DNA of 6,575 nt. It comes from Dehalococcoidales bacterium. GTDB lineage: Bacteria > Chloroflexota > Dehalococcoidia > Dehalococcoidales > UBA3254. The translations under genes were made by a program, and so were the position numbers. The notes below the pieces were generated by a model. It saw nothing but the letters and a program-made list of their open reading frames with translations, was not told where the DNA came from and ran no database searches. Every line of letters starts with the position of its first letter. Positions within the stretch are counted from its first letter, which is position 1. This document shows, piece after piece, positions 1 to 4,654 of the stretch. The stretch covers positions 1-6,575 of the forward strand of contig JAQULX010000164.1 in NCBI GenBank assembly GCA_028718465.1, written 5' to 3'.

Positions 1-1076
1 TGTGAGACAACGAGTACCGGCACGTTCATTTCGCGGGCCAGCACATTGAGCGACCGGGTAATATAGCTTATCTCCTGGACCCGGTTGTCAATATGCGAGT
101 CTCCCTGAATCAGGCCCAGGTGATCGATAATAACCAGATTTATATTGTGTTCGGAATGAAGACGCTTGATCTTGCTCCGCATTTCACTGACTCGTATCAT
201 CGGCGAGTCATCGATAAACACAGGGGCTTCGGAAAGGATGCCGATGGCATCCATAATCCGTTTTTCCTCTTCCGCGGAAGCATTTTTCTGGCGGACTTTC
301 CAGGAGTTAACGTAAGACTCGCTGGAAACCAGCCGATAGACCAGCGATTCGGCCGACATCTCCAGACTGAACATAGCCACACAGGCATTATGTTCCACCG
401 CCGCATTGCGGGCTATATTCAGTGCCAGACTGGTTTTACCCATACTGGGCCGGCCGGCCAGCACGATCAAGTCCGAACGTTGAAACCCGTTTAAAAAGTC
501 GTCTATACTGGCAAACCCGGTAGGCACCCGCTTCATTTCAACGGGTTTAAGAGGCCCCTCATCTTCGGGTTCAGCTTCCATTATTTTATCGAGAATTTGC
601 CGGATATGAAGAAAACCCCGCGGGCTTTTACCATGACGCAGATTGTAAAGGATGTCTTCGGCTTTATCAAAGCCGGCGTCCACATCCGGGTTAGCCTGAT
701 AGCCGATGCCGGCAATCTGATCTGAGGCAGCGATCAGACGGCGCATCATGGCCAGACGATAGATGATCTGGGCATAATACTCGATATCCAGAGAGGTAGG
801 GCAAACCGATATCAGATGGCTTAAGAAAGCCGCCCCGCCGCAATTTTCCAGCTTATCCTGGCGCGCCAGTTCCTGGGCCACGGTAATCTGATTAATAGCT
901 TCATTGCGCCGGTACAGATCAAGGCAAGCCTCATATATCCAGCGGTTCCGCTCACTGTAAAAGTCGAACGGCTGAATGATAGTCTCCGTCTTGATGATGG
1001 ACGCGCCATCAATCAGCAAAGAGCCCAGAGTGGCCTCTTCGGCATCTATATCATGAGGCGGCAGCCTGTCTGCCAT
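1..1076 (-). CDS. dnaB: Replicative DNA helicase DnaB (3' end cut by the window edge)
   Basis: This is the hexameric ATP-driven helicase that unwinds DNA at the replication fork and recruits primase. Translating back from position 1076 gives 358 residues, open to the edge. The start reads MADRLPPHDIDAEEATLGSL, the usual DnaB opening. The N-terminal scaffold domain spans about residues 5-110, the linker about 110-180, and the RecA-like ATPase begins near 183 (VPTGFASIDDFLNGF). Walker A is GRPSMGKTS (208-216), the catalytic Glu is E239 in FSLEM, and Walker B is VIIDHLGLI (315-323). The family is usually about 440-470 residues, so roughly the last 90, including the arginine finger, lie off the window. 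The Walker B surroundings are unusual: most DnaBs read IDYLQL, while this one has His319 and Gly321. The ATG lies 3 nt after the rplI stop, so the two are surely cotranscribed. Identification is near certain. Confidence 0.97.
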   Translation of the reverse strand, partial: MADRLPPHDIDAEEATLGSLLIDGASIIKTETIIQPFDFYSERNRWIYEACLDLYRRNEAINQITVAQELARQDKLENCGGAAFLSHLISVCPTSLDIEYYAQIIYRLAMMRRLIAASDQIAGIGYQANPDVDAGFDKAEDILYNLRHGKSPRGFLHIRQILDKIMEAEPEDEGPLKPVEMKRVPTGFASIDDFLNGFQRSDLIVLAGRPSMGKTSLALNIARNAAVEHNACVAMFSLEMSAESLVYRLVSSESYVNSWKVRQKNASAEEEKRIMDAIGILSEAPVFIDDSPMIRVSEMRSKIKRLHSEHNINLVIIDHLGLIQGDSHIDNRVQEISYITRSLNVLAREMNVPVLVVS

Positions 1077-1079
1077 GAT

Positions 1080-1559
1080 TTACTGCTCCTCTTTGTTCTC
1101 GGGTTCCGGTACGGATTCCTTCTCAGGCTCTTTTTCAATCACATTCACTTTGATTTTCGGTTCAATGTCCTTAGCCAGTTTGACAACGATATCATAGCTG
1201 CCGAGCTGCTTGATGGGTTCCTCCAGCTCGATCTTTCTTTTATCCACAGCCTGGCCGATGATATCTTTCAGTTCAGTGGCGATTTTATCCGATGTGATGG
1301 AACCATGCATCCTCTCTTTGGTTCCCAGCTTGACCTGGAACGTAATCTCTTTACCATCTATCTCAGCAGCCAGTTTTTTCATTTGTTCGGTCTCGGTTCT
1401 GGCTTCAATCTGAGCTTTGACTGCGGTCTCGGCCCCGGGTTTGGCAACCAGGGCCAGCTTTTTAGGCAATAAAAAATTGCGGCCGTAGCCGTCGGAGACC
1501 TCTTTTATATCGCCGGCTCTGGCAACATTGGGTACATCTTCCAGAAATATAACTTTCAT
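1080..1559 (-). CDS. rplI: Large-subunit ribosomal protein L9 (bL9)
   Basis: L9 binds 23S rRNA near the L1 stalk through its N-terminal domain, and its long helix reaches away from the ribosome; it helps maintain reading frame. The 159 residues begin MKVIFLEDVPNVARAGDIKE, and the family signature continues through VSDGYGRNFLLPKKLA (22-37), giving the N-terminal rRNA-binding domain at about 1-47. A connecting helix follows at about 45-75, then the C-terminal domain with LGTKERMHGSITSDKIA (78-94). After about residue 141 comes a tail very rich in Glu, Pro and Lys (EKEPEKESVPEPENKEEQ), making the protein about ten residues longer than the usual 148 or so. The tail is probably disordered. rplI is first in a unit with dnaB, and a promoter and a hairpin-forming leader precede it. 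Identification is secure. Confidence 0.97.
   Translation of the reverse strand: MKVIFLEDVPNVARAGDIKEVSDGYGRNFLLPKKLALVAKPGAETAVKAQIEARTETEQMKKLAAEIDGKEITFQVKLGTKERMHGSITSDKIATELKDIIGQAVDKRKIELEEPIKQLGSYDIVVKLAKDIEPKIKVNVIEKEPEKESVPEPENKEEQ
1086..1091 (-). promoter_or_regulatory. Ribosome binding site of dnaB, inside the end of rplI
   Basis: On the minus strand GAGGAG lies 9 nt before the dnaB ATG and within the last codons of rplI. It supports the ATG at 1076 as the start and suggests translational coupling: ribosomes finishing L9 stop right next to the dnaB start. Confidence 0.7.
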
Positions 1560-1562
1560 TAA

Positions 1563-1569
1563 CCCCCCC
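1563..1569 (-). promoter_or_regulatory. G7 tract in place of a normal ribosome binding site for rplI
   Basis: Seven consecutive G on the mRNA strand end 3 nt before the rplI ATG (GGGGGGG TTA ATG). No AGGAGG-type site exists elsewhere in the leader. Part of the run could pair with the CCUCC of 16S rRNA, but the register is loose and the spacing short. Homopolymer G runs of this length can slip during replication, and a change here would alter spacing rather than reading frame. Its role as the ribosome binding site is an inference from position. Confidence 0.5.
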
Positions 1570-1571
1570 GT

Positions 1572-1610
1572 TCTAAACTGCTAAAATAATTAATGCAACC
1601 TCAATTTAGA
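1572..1610 (-). promoter_or_regulatory. Leader hairpin upstream of rplI
   Basis: On the mRNA strand TCTAAATTG pairs with CAGTTTAGA across a 21-nt loop, giving nine consecutive pairs with one G-U wobble. The 5' arm starts about 2 nt after the predicted transcription start, and the 3' arm ends 2 nt before the G7 tract, so the fold fills almost the whole leader. It could protect the 5' end of the mRNA, hide or present the initiation region, or bind a protein as other ribosomal protein leaders do. The pairing is seen in the sequence; the function is inferred. Confidence 0.45.
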
Positions 1611-1618
1611 CGCTATCC

Positions 1619-1627
1619 ATTATATCA
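1619..1627 (-). promoter_or_regulatory. Extended -10 promoter of rplI-dnaB
   Basis: The minus strand reads TGATATAAT, a perfect TATAAT preceded by the TGn extension, about 60 nt before the rplI ATG. No good -35 hexamer lies 16-18 nt upstream (TATTTA or TTATTT), which is typical of extended -10 promoters. The predicted transcription start is near position 1612, giving a leader of about 52 nt. Confidence 0.7.
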
Positions 1628-1655
1628 AATTTATCAGCTTTTAAATAATGAAACT

Positions 1656-1672
1656 AACCTTAAAACAAGGTT
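1656..1672 (-). terminator. Weak terminator-like hairpin after the BC1872-like gene
   Basis: Seven bases past the TGA stop of the upstream gene, the mRNA strand carries AACCTT-GTTTT-AAGGTT, a perfect 6-bp stem with a 5-nt loop, followed by T-rich but interrupted sequence (AGTTTCATTATTT). The stem has only two G-C pairs and there is no clean U run, so termination would be partial at best. Its place between a stop codon and a strong promoter makes a boundary role plausible. Confidence 0.35.
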
Positions 1673-1679
1673 TAACCGG

Positions 1680-2060
1680 TCAATCCTCGTATTCATCTCC
1701 AAAGGCCTGCCGCAGGATTCTATCGGCAATGTCCGATTCACGCTTTTTTAAAACGGCGCACAGGGCCGCTTTACAGATGGCTTCAGCTTCGGTATAGGCC
1801 CCATCACCAAAATCCGCCCAGTACCGGGCGTCTTCAAACCCCTTTTCCAGCATACGGTCAACCACCAACTCAGCAATGTCTCTATCTTCAGAATATTTTT
1901 GTACCAGTCCAAAGATGGAGCTGTTATCTACCGGGTTAACAAGCCTTTCCATAAAGCCCAGATGCTCATCATGAATAATTTTATGCCCCATTATTTCCCG
2001 GGCCACCTTGATATCCAATTCCGGTCCCGGTCTCATCGCCAGTATTTCTTTTTCAGTCAT
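1680..2060 (-). CDS. Small BC1872-like 'phage ABA sandwich' domain protein, function unknown
   Basis: This gene encodes 126 residues. The opening MTEKEILAMRPGPELDIKVA and the later TEAEAICKAALCAVL (90-104) resemble the small phage ABA-sandwich family (BC1872-like), common in phages and prophages but without a known activity. The middle part, KYSEDRDIAELVVDRMLEKG (55-74), matches that family's helix in which a Tyr-Ser-x-Asp turn leads into the helix. The end is acidic (GDEYED). There is no signal peptide, membrane segment or catalytic motif. The gene stands alone between trxB (197 nt upstream) and rplI (120 nt downstream), and no other phage genes are near, so it looks like a domesticated single gene, although that is inference. 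No Shine-Dalgarno site precedes the ATG; a promoter -10 box lies only 9 nt before it, suggesting a leaderless mRNA. The coding call is firm and the family call moderate. Confidence 0.8.
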   Translation of the reverse strand: MTEKEILAMRPGPELDIKVAREIMGHKIIHDEHLGFMERLVNPVDNSSIFGLVQKYSEDRDIAELVVDRMLEKGFEDARYWADFGDGAYTEAEAICKAALCAVLKKRESDIADRILRQAFGDEYED

Positions 2061-2069
2061 AGTAATTCT

Positions 2070-2098
2070 ATCATACCAGTAGAACGTTAAATTGGGAA
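2070..2098 (-). promoter_or_regulatory. Promoter directly in front of the BC1872-like gene (possible leaderless start)
   Basis: The mRNA strand has TTCCCA (2098-2093, four of six matches to TTGACA), a 17-nt spacer, and TATGAT (2075-2070, five of six matches to TATAAT) preceded by TGG, giving an extended -10. Only 9 nt separate the -10 box from the ATG, so transcription would start at or within about 3 nt of the start codon. No ribosome binding site is visible, which fits leaderless translation. Confidence 0.55.
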
Positions 2099-2109
2099 TA
2101 AGTTAAGGG

Positions 2110-2118
2110 AGTATAGCA
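2110..2118 (-). promoter_or_regulatory. Second, upstream extended -10 candidate for the BC1872-like gene
   Basis: The mRNA strand reads TGCTATACT, a TGn extension with a five-of-six -10 match. The predicted start is near 2103, giving a leader of about 43 nt, but that leader still lacks a Shine-Dalgarno site. The -35 region is poor (ATAACT at 18 nt) and overlaps a perfect inverted repeat at 2127-2144. This is a weaker candidate than the promoter nearer the gene. Confidence 0.3.
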
Positions 2119-2126
2119 ATCAATAG

Positions 2127-2144
2127 TCATCAGAGTTATGATGA
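2127..2144. repeat. Perfect 6-6-6 inverted repeat in the trxB to BC1872-like gap
   Basis: TCATCA and TGATGA flank a 6-nt centre (GAGTTA on the plus strand). The repeat is upstream of both candidate promoters of the small gene and overlaps the -35 region of the distal one, so it could be an operator. It could also act as a short RNA hairpin in the trxB 3' region, but no U run follows, so it is not a standard terminator. The rest of this 197-nt gap (2061-2257) shows no open gene and no convincing trxB terminator. Confidence 0.3.
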
Positions 2145-2257
2145 GAATGCTGCCGGTTATCTTGAAATCCAGGGCTTTTCTTGTCCATGATCCGGGGTTT
2201 TCTGAAGATAGTGTATTTTCGGGCCAGAAAAATCCGGGAATGATCTTCTTTGACCTG

Positions 2258-3178
2258 TTACACCCCTCCGATATAGCGGTCGGCATAAACGGCAGCGGTG
2301 GCGCCGTCGCCGGCCGCGGTAATGGTCTGCCGGACGGAGTTGCTGCGGATGTCACCCGCCGCCAGCAGTCCCGGCACAGTTGTTTCCATCTTCTCGTTGG
2401 TAATAATATAGCCGCCGGCATCCAGAGGGACCAGGTCTTTCAGCATGCCCGTATTCGGCCGCTGGCCGATAGCGACAAATACCCCGGCTACCGGCAGAGA
2501 AGATTTTTCTCCCGTTACCACATTATTCAACTTCAGCCTTTCCACCTTGTCTTGCCCTTCAACGGCATCCACAACGGTATTCAGGATAAATTCGATCCTG
2601 GGTTCAGCTTTGGCTTTATCAACGAAAAGCGGGGTAGCCCGCCATTGGTCCCGGCGGTGTATTACACTCACCTTATCAGCGAACTTGGACAGGTGTATGG
2701 CTTCTGATATGGCCGAATTGCCGCCACCTACTACCGCTACGGCCTGCCCTTTGAAAAAAGCGGCATCGCAGGTTGCGCAATAGGAAACCCCGCGACCAAC
2801 AAACTCTTTTTCTCCGGGGGCATCCAGGTTGATGCGTTCAGAACCCAGGGCTACAATGACCGCCCTGGCAGTCATCTCGCCCTCGCTGGTCCTGACTACC
2901 TTTCGATCGCCTTTTATTTCCAGGCCGGTAAACTCTGCTGTGAGGGTCTTCAGACCAAATTTTTCGCCCTGCTTGAGCATAAGTTCTCCCAGGTCCATTC
3001 CCCCGATCCCATCAGGGAAGCCCGGGTAATTCTCTATCAACTCCGCATAAACAGCCAGACCGCCTACCATCGCCTTTTCAATCAACAAGGCATTGAGTTT
3101 ATTGCGGGCAGCATAAATCCCCGCCGTAAGACCGGCCGGACCTCCTCCCAGGATAACCAATTGATAATCCATATCCAT
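2258..3178 (-). CDS. trxB: Thioredoxin-disulfide reductase (NADPH, FAD)
   Basis: This cytoplasmic flavoenzyme passes electrons from NADPH through FAD and a redox disulfide to thioredoxin. The 306 residues match the usual low-molecular-weight TrxB length. FAD-binding GGGPAG is at 11-16, the redox pair is C134-A-T-C137 within SYCATCDAAFF, and the NADPH domain has GGGNSA (151-156) plus the phosphate-binding HRRDQWRA (174-181), which supports NADPH rather than ferredoxin use. The second FAD motif is VPGLLAAGDIR (268-278), and RQTITAAGDGATAA (283-296) ends the fold. Asn154 replaces the more frequent Asp in the GGGDSA version. The first ATG is chosen because GGGAGG lies 6 nt upstream (3185-3190); a second ATG two codons later is further from it. 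The gene lies 119 nt after trxA and is probably cotranscribed. An NADPH-dependent thioredoxin-like reductase of another subtype is possible, but the neighbouring trxA makes TrxB the best call. Confidence 0.94.
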   Translation of the reverse strand: MDMDYQLVILGGGPAGLTAGIYAARNKLNALLIEKAMVGGLAVYAELIENYPGFPDGIGGMDLGELMLKQGEKFGLKTLTAEFTGLEIKGDRKVVRTSEGEMTARAVIVALGSERINLDAPGEKEFVGRGVSYCATCDAAFFKGQAVAVVGGGNSAISEAIHLSKFADKVSVIHRRDQWRATPLFVDKAKAEPRIEFILNTVVDAVEGQDKVERLKLNNVVTGEKSSLPVAGVFVAIGQRPNTGMLKDLVPLDAGGYIITNEKMETTVPGLLAAGDIRSNSVRQTITAAGDGATAAVYADRYIGGV

Positions 3179-3261
3179 AACGGACCTCCCACCTGAGCAG
3201 CATGCAGGCTGTTAGTTTCGATTTTCAATCAAAAGCGGATAACCCGAGAAAACACAAATCG

Positions 3262-3293
3262 CCAGCAGGAAATTCCGAGCTCGAAACGGCTGG
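3262..3293 (-). repeat. Hairpin-capable inverted repeat between trxA and trxB
   Basis: Four bases after the trxA TAG, the mRNA strand has CCAGC and GCTGG separated by 22 nt. The loop contains the perfect palindrome CGAGCTCG (3276-3283). T-rich sequence follows (GATTTGTGTTTTCTC). This could slow or partly stop RNA polymerase, or protect the trxA 3' end, lowering trxB relative to trxA. The stem is short and the U run is interrupted, so it is not called a terminator. No promoter-like pair was found elsewhere in this 119-nt gap. Confidence 0.3.
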
Positions 3294-3297
3294 TTTT

Positions 3298-3621
3298 CTA
3301 ACCCAGGGCGGCATCCAGTTCCTGTTTCAGCTTGTCCTTAGGCTTGAAACCGATGATATTAGCGACCGGCTTGCCCTCTTTAAAAATAATCATGGTAGGG
3401 ATGGACATGACACGGTACTTTTGCGCTGTCTGCTGGTTCTGATCAACATCCAGTTTGGCTATCGTCAATTTGCCTGAATATTCCTGAGTTAATTCTTCCA
3501 GTATCGGCGCTACCATCTGGCAGGGACGGCACCAGGTAGCCCAGAAATCCACTAACACCGGGTTAGCTGATTTTAAAACTATTTCATCAAAAGTGCTGTC
3601 AGTTACTGCTACTGTGCTCAT
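3298..3621 (-). CDS. trxA: Thioredoxin with a WCRPC active site
   Basis: This small cytoplasmic dithiol protein reduces disulfides in target enzymes and is itself reduced by the adjacent TrxB. The 107 residues have the standard length and single-domain thioredoxin fold. Key parts are PVLVDFWATW (21-30) with the buried Asp25, the active site W30-C31-R32-P33-C34, the cis-proline in SIPTM (Pro75), and Gly91 near the end of the last strand. The classical motif is WCGPC; Arg in place of Gly is a natural variant that adds positive charge beside the nucleophilic cysteine. The start is strongly supported by AAGGAGG (3628-3634), the best ribosome binding site in the window. The first 23 nt overlap the end of plsX, so expression is probably coupled to it. 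There is no signal peptide or lipobox, so it is cytoplasmic rather than a periplasmic TlpA/DsbE-like protein. Confidence 0.96.
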   Translation of the reverse strand: MSTVAVTDSTFDEIVLKSANPVLVDFWATWCRPCQMVAPILEELTQEYSGKLTIAKLDVDQNQQTAQKYRVMSIPTMIIFKEGKPVANIIGFKPKDKLKQELDAALG

Positions 3622-4615
3622 TTTGATCCTCCTTTTTAATTATGGCATAAATATTACCTTCTGCGGTCTGCCGGGCCAGGTTTATAGCATTTTTAATCGC
3701 GTTGGCGCGGCTTCTGCCGTGGGCTTTTATCACATTTCCCTTAATTCCCAGCAGGCAGGCTCCGCCGTATTCGCGGAAGTCAAGCTTTCTGGCCCAGGTA
3801 TCAATTTCGACGCTTCCAAGCAAAGCGCTGCCATGGACGTGAGAGGCTCTGGAAACATCTCGCCAGAGGTGTTTAAAGTTCTGGACAGCTTCTCCCAGGC
3901 CTTCAAGGGTTTTCAAGACCACGTTCCCGGTAAATCCATCAGTCACAACTACATCGACTTTGCCTTTGGGCAGTTCGTTGGCTTCAATATTACCGATAAA
4001 ATCCAAATTTAAATTGGATGCCTTAAGCAGTTCATGGCTTTCGACCACCAGTCGATTTCCTTTGATATCTTCCGACCCGTTGCTTAACAGGCCTACCCGG
4101 GGTGATTCAATACCGATAACCCGCCTGGCAAAGGCGTCACCCATCTGGGCAAACTGAACCAGATAATGCGGTTTGCAGTCAGCATTGGCTCCGGCATCTA
4201 TTAAAAGCACCGGCGTCGAACCGGTGATATCCAGTATGGCGCAAATGGCCGGGCGTTCGATTCCTTCGATAAGTCCCAGTTTTAAAAAAGCCGCCCCGAA
4301 TAGAGCGCCGGTATTTCCGGCGGAGACCAGGGCCTGAGCTTTACCTTCTTTTACCAGATTGATGCCCACTACTATCGAGGAGTCCGGTTTACTCATGACT
4401 GCTTTGATGGGGTGGTCATCCGCCTCAATAACCTGTTCGGCATTTACGATAGAGATGCGCGTGTTTTTCAGACGCCGCGCCGCGGTGACATTAATTAATG
4501 ATTTTTTCCCTACCAGCGCAATATCGATATCATATTCTTCAGCCGCCAGAGCAGCTCCCTTGATGATCTCGCTGGGGGCATAATCTCCACCGGCAGCATC
4601 TACAGCAATTAACAT
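3599..4615 (-). CDS. plsX: Phosphate acyltransferase PlsX (acyl-ACP:phosphate)
   Basis: PlsX converts acyl-ACP and phosphate to acyl-phosphate, which PlsY uses to acylate glycerol-3-phosphate, the first step of bacterial phospholipid synthesis; it is a peripheral membrane enzyme. From the ATG at 4615 the protein has 338 residues, normal for the family. Hallmarks in order are VDAAGGDYAP (5-14), LVSAGNTGAL (96-105), DAGAN (140-144), SNGSEDIKGN (178-187), GFTGN (227-231), YGGACLLGIKG (283-293) and AHGRS (298-302). The reading frame extends upstream to a TTG at 4633, but GGAAAGG lies between that TTG and the ATG at a good distance from the ATG (9 nt), and PlsX proteins begin close to the VDA motif, so the ATG is preferred. 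The gene starts 39 nt after the amidohydrolase and overlaps trxA. plsX usually sits with rpmF or fab genes; none is here. Confidence 0.97.
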   Translation of the reverse strand: MLIAVDAAGGDYAPSEIIKGAALAAEEYDIDIALVGKKSLINVTAARRLKNTRISIVNAEQVIEADDHPIKAVMSKPDSSIVVGINLVKEGKAQALVSAGNTGALFGAAFLKLGLIEGIERPAICAILDITGSTPVLLIDAGANADCKPHYLVQFAQMGDAFARRVIGIESPRVGLLSNGSEDIKGNRLVVESHELLKASNLNLDFIGNIEANELPKGKVDVVVTDGFTGNVVLKTLEGLGEAVQNFKHLWRDVSRASHVHGSALLGSVEIDTWARKLDFREYGGACLLGIKGNVIKAHGRSRANAIKNAINLARQTAEGNIYAIIKKEDQNEHSSSN

Positions 4616-4654
4616 TGATTTAAACCTTTCCAACAGTGGACTTAAAAAACAAAA

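Noticed and set aside
93..494. Plus-strand open frame of 133 codons inside dnaB
   Set aside because: It is antisense to a fully conserved stretch of DnaB that includes Walker A and the catalytic Glu, and the predicted protein has no recognisable features.
1053..1472. Plus-strand open frame rich in Phe and Leu opposite rplI
   Set aside because: Its composition is the expected antisense image of the Glu- and Lys-rich L9 sequence; no ribosome binding site supports it.
2178..2250. Direct repeat CCCGGAT and a TTTTCTG/CAGAAAA pairing after trxB as a terminator
   Set aside because: The arms are A-T rich with a long loop and no U run follows; the copies are short enough to occur by chance.
2071..2421. 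Minus-strand open frame overlapping the end of trxB and its downstream gap
   Set aside because: It runs out of frame through the conserved TrxB C-terminus, and its last part is just the noncoding gap.
2138..2707. Long plus-strand open frame of 189 codons opposite trxB
   Set aside because: It is antisense to the NADPH-binding half of TrxB, has low-complexity composition and no supporting start signals.
4616..4633. TTG start giving plsX six extra residues
   Set aside because: The GGAAAGG ribosome binding site lies within those six codons and is well placed for the ATG at 4615; PlsX proteins normally start right before the VDA motif.
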